This document shows, piece by piece, positions 41,070 to 49,349 of a stretch of 64,000 nt of DNA (positions within the stretch are counted from its first letter, which is position 1; every line of letters begins with the position of its first letter). Origin of the DNA: Variovorax sp. JS1663. GTDB lineage: Bacteria; Pseudomonadota; Gammaproteobacteria; Burkholderiales; Burkholderiaceae_C. The position numbers were made by a program, and so were the translations under genes. The DNA lies in NCBI RefSeq assembly GCF_002157355.1, contig NZ_LYMK01000029.1, positions 25,027 through 89,026 on the forward strand, given 5' to 3'. The notes below the pieces were generated by a model that was not told where the DNA came from, did no database searches, and saw only the letters and a list, made by a program, of their open reading frames with translations.

Positions 41070-41960
41070 TCACCACTTGGGAACCGGCTGGTCCTTGAGC
41101 TGCTGCCGCAGCGCGCCGTAGTCCGGCACCACGCTCTCCACCGTTTCCCAGAAGCGGTGGCTGTGGTCCATCACCCGCAGGTGGGCCAGTTCGTGCGCCA
41201 CCACGTAGTCCACCACCGGCATCCGGAAATGCACCAGGCGCCAGTGCAGGCGGATCGCGCCGTCCGCGCTCGCGCTGCCCCACCGGGTCGAGGCGTTCGA
41301 CAGCGACAGCTTGTTCCACCGCACGCCCAGTTGCGGCGCGAAATGGTCGAGCCGCTCGGTGAAGATGCGCCGCGCCTGGCGCATCAGCCAAGCCTGCGCC
41401 GCATCACGGATCTGCTCCGGGCCGGCGCTGTTCGCCACCGCCAGGCGCAGGACGCGCGCCTGTGTGCCGGAACCGGCGTCCAGCATCGCGCCCACGCCCG
41501 CGAAGCCATGCTCCGGGTCCAGGCGCACCAGCACGGGTTCCCCCAGGAAGGGGAAGACCGCGCCGTCTTTCCATTCGATCCGCGTCGCCTCCAGCTTCGC
41601 ATGGCGCTGTTGTGTCTCGGCCAGCTTGCGCAGAATCCAGTCGGCCTTTTCCTTCACCGCGGCATCGACGTCGCGCAGCGCCACCCAGCGGGGCGCTCGA
41701 ACCGACAGCCCGTCGGCGCCCACCACGAAGCCGATGGTGCGGCGCTTGCCGCGGATGAACTCGAAGGCCACGCGGGCGTTGCCCAGCAGCAGCTCGCGCG
41801 TGGCACGCGGATGGATGAAGCTCGCCGGGATCAGTGCGTCCGCCAGAGGAATGGCGGGCGGCACGGGCGCTTCGAGCGCGGTTGCGCGAAGCGCTGGCGG
41901 CGGAGGGGGCGGTGCCGGTGGATCGAAGAGATCCAGCGTGAGCTGCAGCAGGCTGCGCAT
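41070..41960 (-). CDS. YgjP-like M48-type metallopeptidase domain protein
   Basis: A 296-residue protein of the YgjP/DUF45 family. The zinc motif HELAHLRVMDHS near residues 255-266 supplies HExxH and a third His. SNASTRWGSASADG and RWLHFR-like segments upstream are typical of the family. The N-terminus carries six consecutive prolines (DPPAPPPPPPAL), which may need EF-P for translation. Function in vivo is not established. It follows plsC after seven bases. Confidence 0.87.
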   Translation of the reverse strand: MRSLLQLTLDLFDPPAPPPPPPALRATALEAPVPPAIPLADALIPASFIHPRATRELLLGNARVAFEFIRGKRRTIGFVVGADGLSVRAPRWVALRDVDAAVKEKADWILRKLAETQQRHAKLEATRIEWKDGAVFPFLGEPVLVRLDPEHGFAGVGAMLDAGSGTQARVLRLAVANSAGPEQIRDAAQAWLMRQARRIFTERLDHFAPQLGVRWNKLSLSNASTRWGSASADGAIRLHWRLVHFRMPVVDYVVAHELAHLRVMDHSHRFWETVESVVPDYGALRQQLKDQPVPKW

Positions 41961-41967
41961 GATGCCT

Positions 41968-42723
41968 TCAGGCGGACACCGCCTCCGCCCGGACGTAGGC
42001 CTCGGGATCGAGCCGGCGCATCTCGCCCTCGATCCAGGCCTCCACCTCGCGCATCAGCTCGTCGGGCTTGCGCCCGGTGCTGGGAATCGCGGGCCCGATG
42101 GACACGTCCACCACGCCCGGACGCTTGATGAAGGCTTTGCGCGGCCAGACCTTGGCCGAGCTGACGGCGACCGGGATCACCGGCACGCCCGTCTCGCAGG
42201 CCAGGCGCGTGCCGCCGGTCTTGTAGACGCCCTGCTGCCCGCGCGGAATGCGCGTGCCTTCCGGGAACATGATGATCCAGATGCCCTGGGCCAGCAGCTT
42301 GCGGCCCTGCGCCACCACCTTGTTGAAGGCCTGGGTGCGCTGGCTGCGGTCGATGTGGATCATGTCCAGGCGCGCCATGGCCCAGCCGAAGAAGGGCACG
42401 TAGATCAGCTCCTTCTTGAACACGAAGGCCAGCGGGTGCGGCATCAGCGTGGGCATCAGGAAGGTCTCGAGCGTGGACTGGTGCTTCACCAGCAGGACGG
42501 CGCCGGCCAGCTGGTCCTGCGGGAGGTTCTCCATGCCGCTCACGCGCGTGCGGATGCCCAGCAGCACGCGCGCGCCGCCGATGGCCCAGCTCAGCCAGCG
42601 CACCGCCATCCAGTAGAGCGGCACGCCGCGTATCCACAGCGAGCTGACCATCATGATGATCGCCCAGGGCACCACGGTGACGAGCATCCACAGCGCGTGG
42701 ACGATGGATCGAAGAAGGGACAT
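41968..42723 (-). CDS. plsC: 1-acyl-sn-glycerol-3-phosphate acyltransferase
   Basis: Inner-membrane acyltransferase making phosphatidic acid from lysophosphatidic acid, 251 residues. An N-terminal membrane segment (ALWMLVTVVPWAIIMMVSSLW) is followed by the acyltransferase motifs KHQSTLET (motif I, His with Glu in place of Asp), FFGWAMARLD, and FPEGTRIPRG (motif III). It lies between gmhB (10-base gap) and the YgjP-like gene, in an envelope operon with glyS and glyQ. Confidence 0.92.
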   Translation of the reverse strand: MSLLRSIVHALWMLVTVVPWAIIMMVSSLWIRGVPLYWMAVRWLSWAIGGARVLLGIRTRVSGMENLPQDQLAGAVLLVKHQSTLETFLMPTLMPHPLAFVFKKELIYVPFFGWAMARLDMIHIDRSQRTQAFNKVVAQGRKLLAQGIWIIMFPEGTRIPRGQQGVYKTGGTRLACETGVPVIPVAVSSAKVWPRKAFIKRPGVVDVSIGPAIPSTGRKPDELMREVEAWIEGEMRRLDPEAYVRAEAVSA

Positions 42724-42733
42724 CGGGGCCTGT

Positions 42734-43312
42734 TCAGACAGCGAGGTTCAGGGCGTTGCGCTCTTCGCGCTCCAGCAGGAAATCGACGAAGGCCGGCAGG
42801 TCCTCGTGCACGCGGGTGTTCGCGGGGTACTCGGGCGGCAGGGGCACGACGCCGCGGCAGGCCGCGCCCATGCCGGTCAGCAGCAGGTGCGGCTCGCAGC
42901 CGGCCGCCGCGCCGGCCTGCATGTCGCGCAGGCTGTCGCCGGCAACGGGCACGTTGGCGAGGTCCACGCCATAGCGCTCGGCGATCTGCAGCAACAGGCC
43001 CGGCTTGGGCTTGCGGCATTCGCAGTTCTCGTCGGGGCTGTGCGGGCAATAGAACACCGCGTCCACGCGCCCACCTACCGCCGCCAGCATCTTGTGCATC
43101 TTGGCGTGCATGGCATTGAGCGAGGCCACGTCGAACAGCCCGCGGCCGAGGCCGGACTGATTGGAGGCGATCACCACGTGCCAGCCCGCGTGGTTGAGCC
43201 GCGCCACGGCCTCCAGCGCGCCGGGCAGCGGCGTCCACTCGATGTCGCTCTTGACGAAGTCCTCACGGTGCACGTTGAGCGTGCCATTGCGGTCGAGGAT
43301 GACGATTTTCAT
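42734..43312 (-). CDS. gmhB: D-glycero-D-manno-heptose 1,7-bisphosphate 7-phosphatase (GmhB-like), atypical active site
   Basis: HAD-family phosphatase of ADP-heptose synthesis for lipopolysaccharide, 192 residues. The zinc site is intact: Cys89, His91, Cys97, Cys99 in CPHSPDENCECRKP. Motif IV is AGDSLRD. The catalytic motif reads LDRNGTLN: nucleophile Asp7 is present but position 9, normally the general acid/base Asp (LDRDGT), is Asn (codon AAT at 43288-43286). This would be expected to slow turnover strongly, unless it is a sequencing change or tolerated. It sits downstream of glyS by 12 bases. Confidence 0.87.
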   Translation of the reverse strand: MKIVILDRNGTLNVHREDFVKSDIEWTPLPGALEAVARLNHAGWHVVIASNQSGLGRGLFDVASLNAMHAKMHKMLAAVGGRVDAVFYCPHSPDENCECRKPKPGLLLQIAERYGVDLANVPVAGDSLRDMQAGAAAGCEPHLLLTGMGAACRGVVPLPPEYPANTRVHEDLPAFVDFLLEREERNALNLAV

Positions 43313-43324
43313 GGGGTGCCCCGA

Positions 43325-45478
43325 TCAGGCGGCGAGCCGCTCCAGCTGCGCCACCCGGTTCATCGCGCGGTGCAGCAGCATCAGCAGCCCGAGCCGGTTG
43401 AGCCGCAGGTCGGACTGCTCGGCATTGACCATCACGTCGTCGAAGAAGGCATCGACCGGCCCGCGCAAGGCGGCCAGGGTCTGCAGCGACGCGGTGTAGT
43501 CGCCGGCGTCGAACTGTGCATTGGCCACCGGGACGATCTTCTGCATGGCCGCATGCAAGGCCTTCTCGGCCGCCTCGTGCAGCAGCAGCTCGCTCACGTG
43601 GGCGTCGGCCTCGGGCGACTTCTTGAGGATGTTGCCGATGCGCTTGTTCGCCGCAGCCAGCGCCGGTGCCTCGGGCAGGGCAGCGAAGGCGCGCACGGCG
43701 GCCAGCAGCTTCGGCACGTCGGCCAGGCGCTGCGGCAGGGGGGCGAGCACGGCATCCACCTCCTGCGCGCTGGCGCCCTGCTCGCGCAGGCTGCCGGCCA
43801 GGCGGTCGTAGAAGAAGGCCTCCAAGGCCTCGGTCGGGTCCGACAGCGGATGGTCGCCGGCCTTGGGCGCGCCGAAGGCAGCATAGGCTTGGCCGATCAG
43901 CGCGCGCAGGTCCAGCGGCAGGTGGCGCTCGATGAGCATGCGGATCACGCCCAGCGCATGGCGGCGCAGCGCGAAGGGATCGCGATCACCCGTGGGCAGG
44001 TTGCCGATGCCGAACATGCCCACCAGCGTTTCCAGCTTGTCGGCCAGCGCGACCACGACGCCCACCGCGCCGCGCGGCAGCGCATCGCCGGCGAAGCGCG
44101 GCTTGTAGTGGTCCTCGATCGCGTCGGCCACCACGTGGTCCAGCCCGTCGTGCAAGGCGTAGTACCGGCCCATGATGCCCTGCAGCTCGGGGAACTCGCC
44201 GACCATGTCGGTCACGAGGTCGGCCTTGGCGAGCTGGGCGGCCTGCACGGCATGCGGCGCCAGCGCAGGATCGCCTGTGGCCGCGCCGAGCTGCTCGCCG
44301 ATCGCGTGGGCAATGCGCATCACGCGCTCCACGCGCTCGCCCTGGGTGCCGAGCTTGTTGTGATAGACCACCTTGCCCAGCGCCTCGACGCGCGAGGCCA
44401 GCGACTTCTTGCGATCCTGGTCGAAGAAGAACTTGGCGTCCGCCAGCCGCGGGCGCACCACGCGCTCGTTGCCGCCGGTAACGGCGCTGGCGTCGGCCGG
44501 GCGGATGTTGCTGACGACCAGGAACTTGTGGGTGAGCCGGCCGGCGGCGTCGAGCAGCGGGAAGTACTTCTGGTTGGCCTTCATCGTGAGGATGAGGCAC
44601 TCCTGCGGCACATCCAGGAACTGGGGCTCGAACTGGCAGACCAGCACGTTGGGCCGTTCGACCAGCGCCGTGACCTCGTCGAGCAGCGCATCGTCCTGGA
44701 TGGGCTGCGCGCCGGCGCCGACGGACAGAGCCGCGTCGGCCAGCTGGCGGGCGATCTCGTTGCGGCGGGCCTCGAAGCCGGCGATCACCGCGCCCTCCTC
44801 GTCGAGCTGCACGGCGTAGCTGTTGGCGTCGCGCAGCACGATCGGGTCTTGCCGGGCCTCGAAGCGATGGCCGTGCGTCTCGCGCCCGGCCTTCAGGCCC
44901 AGGGCCTCCACGGGCACCACGGTGTCGCCATGCAAGGCGACCAGGCCGTGCGCGGGGCGCACGAAGCTCACGCTGCTCCAACCCGGCAGCGCGCAGCCGG
45001 ATTCGAGCTGGTAGGCCATGACCTTGGGGATGGGCAGCTTCGCGATGCTCTCGGCCAGCGCCTTCTGCAGGCCCTCGGCCAGGGTCGCGCCCTTGGCGGT
45101 GCTCTCGAAGAACAGGGCCTCGGCCTTGCCGTCCATCGCGCGGCGCAGGCCGGGCACGGCGGAGGCATCGGCACCCAGCGCCGCCAGCTTCTTGAGCAGG
45201 GCGGCGGTCGGCTGACCGGAAGCGTCCAGCGCCACGCTCACCGGCATCAGCTTCTGCGTGATGGCGCGGTCGGGCGCCTGCGCGCTCACCTGGGTGAGAT
45301 GCGCCGCAAGTCGGCGCGGCGAGGCGTAGGCGGTGAGCACCGAGCCGGCATCGGCCAAGCCCTGGGCCGCGAGCTGGTCGCGCAGCACGTTGGCGAAGGC
45401 CTCGCCCAGCTTCCTGAGCGCCTTGGGGGGAAGCTCCTCGACGAAGAGTTCGACGAGCAGGTTGTTCTTGGTGGTCAT
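43325..45478 (-). CDS. glyS: Glycyl-tRNA synthetase beta subunit
   Basis: Larger subunit of the tetrameric bacterial glycyl-tRNA synthetase, 717 residues. Starts with NLLVELFVEELPPKAL, the family signature; the HD-like domain and the C-terminal anticodon-binding helical region (FFDDVMVNAEQSDLRLNRLGLL) are present. It follows glyQ by four bases, giving balanced subunit synthesis. Housekeeping; no irregularity seen. Confidence 0.97.
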   Translation of the reverse strand: MTTKNNLLVELFVEELPPKALRKLGEAFANVLRDQLAAQGLADAGSVLTAYASPRRLAAHLTQVSAQAPDRAITQKLMPVSVALDASGQPTAALLKKLAALGADASAVPGLRRAMDGKAEALFFESTAKGATLAEGLQKALAESIAKLPIPKVMAYQLESGCALPGWSSVSFVRPAHGLVALHGDTVVPVEALGLKAGRETHGHRFEARQDPIVLRDANSYAVQLDEEGAVIAGFEARRNEIARQLADAALSVGAGAQPIQDDALLDEVTALVERPNVLVCQFEPQFLDVPQECLILTMKANQKYFPLLDAAGRLTHKFLVVSNIRPADASAVTGGNERVVRPRLADAKFFFDQDRKKSLASRVEALGKVVYHNKLGTQGERVERVMRIAHAIGEQLGAATGDPALAPHAVQAAQLAKADLVTDMVGEFPELQGIMGRYYALHDGLDHVVADAIEDHYKPRFAGDALPRGAVGVVVALADKLETLVGMFGIGNLPTGDRDPFALRRHALGVIRMLIERHLPLDLRALIGQAYAAFGAPKAGDHPLSDPTEALEAFFYDRLAGSLREQGASAQEVDAVLAPLPQRLADVPKLLAAVRAFAALPEAPALAAANKRIGNILKKSPEADAHVSELLLHEAAEKALHAAMQKIVPVANAQFDAGDYTASLQTLAALRGPVDAFFDDVMVNAEQSDLRLNRLGLLMLLHRAMNRVAQLERLAA

Positions 45479-45482
45479 CGCT

Positions 45483-46388
45483 TCAGGCCGCCTTCTTCGT
45501 GATCTCGGCGACCCATTCGCGCGGCGCCATCGGGAAACCGAGGCGCTCGCGGCTGTCGTAGTAGCTCTGCGCGACGCTGCGCGCGAGGTTGCGGATGCGG
45601 CCGATGTAGGCGGCGCGCTCGGTCACGCTGATCGCGCCGCGCGCGTCCAGCAGGTTGAAGCTGTGAGCCGCCTTGAGCACCTGCTCGTAGGCCGGCAGCG
45701 CGAGCTGCTGCACCATCAGGTACTTGGCCTGCTTCTCGTGGGCCGCGAAGGCGGTGAAGAGGAAGTCGGCGTCGCTGTGCTCGAAGTTGTAGGTCGACTG
45801 CTCGACCTCGTTCTGCTTGTAGACGTCACCGTAGCTGAGGCCCTCGGTCCATTGCAGGTTGTAGACGTTGTCCACGCCCTGCAGGTACATCGCGAGCCGC
45901 TCCAGGCCGTAGGTGATCTCGCCGGTGATCGGCCGGCAGTCGATGCCGCCGACCTGCTGGAAGTAGGTGAACTGCGTCACCTCCATGCCGTTGAGCCACA
46001 CCTCCCAGCCCAGGCCCCAGGCGCCCAGCGTCGGATTCTCCCAGTCGTCCTCGACGAAGCGGATGTCGTTCTTCTTCAGGTCGAAGCCCAGCGCCTCCAG
46101 CGAACCCAGGTAGAGCTCGAGGATGTTGGCCGGCGCCGGCTTGAGCACCACCTGGTACTGGTAGTAGTGCTGCAGGCGGTTGGGGTTCTCGCCGTAGCGA
46201 CCGTCCTTGGGGCGGCGGCTGGGCTGCACGTAGGCCGCCTTCCAGGGCTCGGGGCCGAGGGCGCGCAGGAAGGTGGCTGTGTGCGAGGTGCCGGCGCCCA
46301 CCTCCATGTCGTAGGGTTGCAGCAGCGCGCAGCCCTGGGCGTCCCAGTAGGACTGCAGCTTGAGAATGATCTGTTGGAAGGTCAGCAT
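45483..46388 (-). CDS. glyQ: Glycyl-tRNA synthetase alpha subunit
   Basis: Catalytic alpha subunit, 301 residues. The N-terminus TFQQIILKLQSYWDAQGC and the class II stretches EVGAGTSHTATFLRALGPE, AYVQPSRRPKDGRYG and GWEVWLNGMEVTQFTYFQQ are near-universal in GlyQ. First gene of the glyQ-glyS-gmhB-plsC-ygjP series on the minus strand. Its 264-base upstream gap is taken up mostly by the hairpin repeat copies; no clear promoter was picked out. Confidence 0.98.
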   Translation of the reverse strand: MLTFQQIILKLQSYWDAQGCALLQPYDMEVGAGTSHTATFLRALGPEPWKAAYVQPSRRPKDGRYGENPNRLQHYYQYQVVLKPAPANILELYLGSLEALGFDLKKNDIRFVEDDWENPTLGAWGLGWEVWLNGMEVTQFTYFQQVGGIDCRPITGEITYGLERLAMYLQGVDNVYNLQWTEGLSYGDVYKQNEVEQSTYNFEHSDADFLFTAFAAHEKQAKYLMVQQLALPAYEQVLKAAHSFNLLDARGAISVTERAAYIGRIRNLARSVAQSYYDSRERLGFPMAPREWVAEITKKAA

Positions 46389-46497
46389 GGTGGGCCTGGT
46401 GGCCGCGCGCGTCGGCGACGCGGCGAACCGGGCATTTTAAGAGCGCCCGGACGAAGCAACGGCCGCAGGGCTTGCGCCGCTGCGGCCGTGGAATGCT

Positions 46498-46595
46498 GCT
46501 CTCCCCCAGGCTTCCCCACTTCGTGTGGTCCGCCAACCCCCTCACCGGGGGGGGGCGACACCAGCGGCCCGGCGAAGCCGGTTCCGCGGTGTCCC
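46498..46595 (-). repeat. Hairpin-rich dispersed repeat, copy C
   Basis: Inverted relative to copies A and B. Read on the minus strand it starts GGGACACCGCGGAACCGGC and ends CTGGGGGAGAGC. It differs by a longer C-run in the second stem. It lies between asparaginase (ending at 46653) and glyQ (starting at 46388), both minus strand, so here the repeat has the same sense as transcription. Confidence 0.85.
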
Positions 46596-46618
46596 ACGAA
46601 TGGCGGTGGGTCCGACGT

Positions 46619-46653
46619 GAAGTGGGGGGAGCCTGGGAGCTTGGGGGCGAGCT
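46619..46653 (+). repeat. Partial copy of the dispersed repeat (3' end only)
   Basis: GAAGTGGGGGGAGCCTGGG followed by AGCTTGGGGGCGAGCT repeats the last third of copies A and B. The final T is the first base of the asparaginase stop codon (46653-46655). As in copy A, the repeat end abuts a stop codon of a minus-strand gene. Together with copy C it makes an opposed pair 24 bases apart. Confidence 0.7.
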
Positions 46654-47723
46654 CAATACTCCCAGAAGATCCTTTGTAGCTGTTTCGGGTCGTTGGTCTT
46701 GGTCAGCGCGACCATAGCCAGGATGCGGGCCTTTTGCGGCTTCAGGTCATGCGCGACAACCCAGTCGTACTTGTCGTCAGGCTGCTCGGCGTTGCGAATG
46801 ACGAAGCCATCGGAGACGCGCGAGCTGCGGATGATCTGCACGCCGTCGCTGCGCAGCTTCTGCAGCGTGGGCACGACGCGGTCGGCCACCGAGCCATTGC
46901 CGGTGCCGGCGAAGATCAGGGCCTTCACGCCGCTCTTGGCGAAGGCGTCGATCGCGGTGGCGGGGACGTTGCCGTAGCCGTAGGCGATGTCCACCGCGGG
47001 CAGGGACGTGATCTCGTCGATGTTGAACTCGGACTGCGTGGTGTGGCGCTTGACCGGCGCGCGGAACCAATAGTTCTTGCCCTCGACGATCATGCCCAGC
47101 GGACCCCACTGGCTCTTGAAGGCCTCGGTCTTGATGTTGACGACCTTGCTCACGTCACGGCCGCTCTGGATTTCGTCGTTCATCGTCACCAGCACACCCT
47201 TGCCGGCCGCATCCTTGCTGGCGGCAACGTTGACCGCGTCGTACAGGTTGAGCGCGCCGTCGGCCGACAGCGCGGTGCCCGGGCGCATCGAGCCGACCAC
47301 GACGATGGGCTTGGACGTGCGCACCGTCAGGTTCAGGAAATAGGCCGTCTCCTCCAGCGTGTCGGTACCGTGGGTGATCACGATGCCGTCCACGTCGGCC
47401 TGCTTGGCCAGCGCCGAGACCCGCTTGCCCAGCACCATCAGGTTGTCGTTGGTGAAGCTCTCGGAGGCGATCTGGAACACCTGCTCGCCCCGCACGTTGG
47501 CCACCTTGGAGATTTCGGGCAGCCCGGCGATCAGCTTGTCCACGGGGACCTTGGCGGCGGCATAGGTCGCGCTGTTGGCGGCCGAGGCGCCGGCGCCGGC
47601 GATGGTGCCGCCGGTCGCGAGGATCACGACGTTGGGCAGCGCCTGCTGGGCATGGGCGACGGCGGCGGCCGCAGCCAGCGCCGCGGTGGCCGCGAAGGCA
47701 CGGAAACGGGGGGCAAAGAACAT
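46653..47723 (-). CDS. ansB: Periplasmic type II L-asparaginase
   Basis: Hydrolyses asparagine, often glutamine too, to the acid and ammonia. The 356-residue protein has a signal peptide (RAFAATAALAAAAAVAHAQ, cleaved near residue 26). Nucleophile Thr is in ILATGGTIAG, the second Thr-Asp-Lys set in THGTDTLEETAYF, with MRPGTALSADGALNLYDAV after. The C-terminal partner loop GTGNGSV is present. AGGAGCTCC precedes the ATG. A CRP-like palindrome lies 16-31 bases upstream of the start. Export signal and Thr context point to the high-affinity type II enzyme. Confidence 0.94.
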   Translation of the reverse strand: MFFAPRFRAFAATAALAAAAAVAHAQQALPNVVILATGGTIAGAGASAANSATYAAAKVPVDKLIAGLPEISKVANVRGEQVFQIASESFTNDNLMVLGKRVSALAKQADVDGIVITHGTDTLEETAYFLNLTVRTSKPIVVVGSMRPGTALSADGALNLYDAVNVAASKDAAGKGVLVTMNDEIQSGRDVSKVVNIKTEAFKSQWGPLGMIVEGKNYWFRAPVKRHTTQSEFNIDEITSLPAVDIAYGYGNVPATAIDAFAKSGVKALIFAGTGNGSVADRVVPTLQKLRSDGVQIIRSSRVSDGFVIRNAEQPDDKYDWVVAHDLKPQKARILAMVALTKTNDPKQLQRIFWEY

Positions 47724-47738
47724 GAGGAGCTCCTGTTG

Positions 47739-47754
47739 TGTGAAGAATTTCACA
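47739..47754. promoter_or_regulatory. CRP/FNR-type palindrome upstream of asparaginase
   Basis: TGTGAAGAATTTCACA has the exact half-sites TGTGA-N6-TCACA recognised by CRP-family regulators. It ends 16 bases upstream of the asparaginase ATG, next to its RBS, so binding there would more likely block than activate transcription, unless the promoter is further upstream. The same gap is shared with the divergent TetR-type regulator gene. Confidence 0.5.
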
Positions 47755-47893
47755 AAGCGCCAGGAAGATACCGGAAGGCAGGAAGGCCGTCACACGCTTG
47801 CAATGCTTCCTTCGCATGCCGTGATGCCGCGGGGACCGGGCCTGTACGAACGAAGCGCTACCATCGCCGGGCGGCAGCCTCCGCCCCCCCATC

Positions 47894-48574
47894 ATGAGCA
47901 GTCCCACCCTTCCCACCCCGGCCGAGGCGGCCCTGCAGATGCCGGCGCCGGACGGCCCGCTCTCGCGCGCCCGCCCCGGCCGGGAGCGCATCATGGCGGC
48001 GATCCGCGACGCGGCCATCACCGAATTCAGCCTGCACGGCCTCAAGGGCACGTCGACCCAGGCGATCGCGGCGCGCGCCGGCCTGACCAAGCCGCAGCTG
48101 CACTACTACATCGCCGGCAAGGAAGAGCTCTACGAGGAGCTCCTGATGCAGGTGCTGCACGATTGGAAGGTGGTCTTCGCCTTCGAGGAGCACGCCAGCA
48201 GCCCCGGGGCGGTGCTTGAGGACTACATCCGCAAGAAGCTGGACCACGCCTTCGACAACCCCGAGATCTCGCGCATCTTCACCCGCGAGGTGCTGGACGG
48301 CGGGCGCAACCTCGAACGCTACTGGCCCAATGCGCGCGCCTGGACCCAGAAGAAGGTGGACATCATCAACGGCTGGATCGCCCGCGGCCTGATGCGGCCA
48401 CTGGATGCGCGCCTGCTGCTGATGCACATCTGGGCCATGACCCAGAGCTACGCCGACTACGCGCTGCAGACACGGGTGATGCTGGGCCTGCCGCCCGGCG
48501 CGCCGATCGAGCGGGAGCCGATCGCGCGCGAATTGATCGCTTTCGTGCTGGGCGGCTGCGGCATCCAGGCCTGA
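47894..48574 (+). CDS. TetR-family regulator, RutR-like
   Basis: A 226-residue repressor. The helix-turn-helix lies at residues 35-80 (IRDAAITEFSLHGLKGTSTQAIAARAGLTKPQLHYYI). The C-terminal half resembles the RutR/YcdC ligand domain, with ISRIFTREVLDGG and the IWAMTQSYADYA helix that parallels IWASTQHYADFA in Escherichia coli RutR (recalled, not searched). RutR senses uracil and controls pyrimidine nitrogen use. The gene precedes a six-gene plus-strand operon with a 27-base palindrome between them, so this regulator is its likely controller. Confidence 0.87.
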   Translation: MSSPTLPTPAEAALQMPAPDGPLSRARPGRERIMAAIRDAAITEFSLHGLKGTSTQAIAARAGLTKPQLHYYIAGKEELYEELLMQVLHDWKVVFAFEEHASSPGAVLEDYIRKKLDHAFDNPEISRIFTREVLDGGRNLERYWPNARAWTQKKVDIINGWIARGLMRPLDARLLLMHIWAMTQSYADYALQTRVMLGLPPGAPIEREPIARELIAFVLGGCGIQA

Positions 48575-48697
48575 AGGCCGACTGGCGATCTTTCTCTAGG
48601 TCGGCTTCCTGACCGCGCGGTCGCCCGGAAACCGGCCAGCCGCGCGACCTTGCGCCCGGTTCCGGTGCGTATCCGCTGGCACGCTGCTTGCGTAATC

Positions 48698-48724
48698 TGA
48701 CCACTTGCTCTGATTAAGCGGTCA
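48698..48724. promoter_or_regulatory. 27-base inverted repeat, candidate operator of the RutR-like regulator
   Basis: Half-sites TGACCACTT and AAGCGGTCA are mirror images at eight of nine positions, with a 9-base centre. TGACC/GGTCA half-sites also occur in the RutR consensus, though closer together there. It ends nine bases before the ATG of the flavodoxin-fold reductase gene, the first gene of the operon, and that ATG lacks a clear Shine-Dalgarno. A weak TTGCGT box lies just upstream at 48688. Confidence 0.6.
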
Positions 48725-48733
48725 AACACCCCT

Positions 48734-49321
48734 ATGCGCGTGCTCGTCGTCTACTGCCACCCGGTCGAAACCAGCTTCCACGCGGCGCTGCACCAGGAAG
48801 TGCTGCGCAACCTGAAGTCGGCCGGACACGAGGTGGACGACTGCGACCTCTACGCCGAGGGCTTCGACCCGGTGCTCTCGCGCGAGGAACGCCTGGGCTA
48901 CCACGAGGTCCCGAGCAATCAGCTGCCGCTCAGGCCCTACATCGAGCGCCTGCGCTGGGCCGAGGGCATCGTGTTCTGCTTCCCGACCTGGTGCTTCGGC
49001 CTGCCCGCGATGCTCAAGGGCTATTTCGACCGCCTCTTCATGCCGGGCGTGGCCTTCGACCTGAGCAACCCGGCCAACGTGAAGCCGATGCTGACGCACA
49101 TCAAGCGCGTCTCGGCCGTGGTGACCTACGGCCGCCCGCGCTGGGTCGCCTGGTACATGGGCGACCCGCCACGCAAGATCGTGACGCGCTATATGCGGCG
49201 GCTCACCGGCCCGCAGGCGCGCGTGGACTACCACGCCCACTACCACATGAACGTGGCGACCGAGCCCCAGCTCAAGCGCTTCCTGCAGCGCGTGGGCCAG
49301 GCGATGGCGCGCTTCGCCTGA
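48734..49321 (+). CDS. NAD(P)H dehydrogenase, flavodoxin-like fold
   Basis: A 195-residue FMN/FAD reductase of the flavodoxin_2 (NQO/KefF-like) family. MRVLVVYCHPVETSFHAAL is the phosphate-binding start, FCFPTWCFGLPAMLKGYFDRLF the conserved flavin/substrate loop, and VVTYGRPRWVAWY a later core strand. It may reduce a quinone or nitro/azo group, or supply reduced flavin. First gene of the RutR-like-controlled operon; the next gene follows after 28 bases. Confidence 0.88.
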   Translation: MRVLVVYCHPVETSFHAALHQEVLRNLKSAGHEVDDCDLYAEGFDPVLSREERLGYHEVPSNQLPLRPYIERLRWAEGIVFCFPTWCFGLPAMLKGYFDRLFMPGVAFDLSNPANVKPMLTHIKRVSAVVTYGRPRWVAWYMGDPPRKIVTRYMRRLTGPQARVDYHAHYHMNVATEPQLKRFLQRVGQAMARFA

Positions 49322-49349
49322 GCCCCCTTTCCCCACACCACGACACCCC

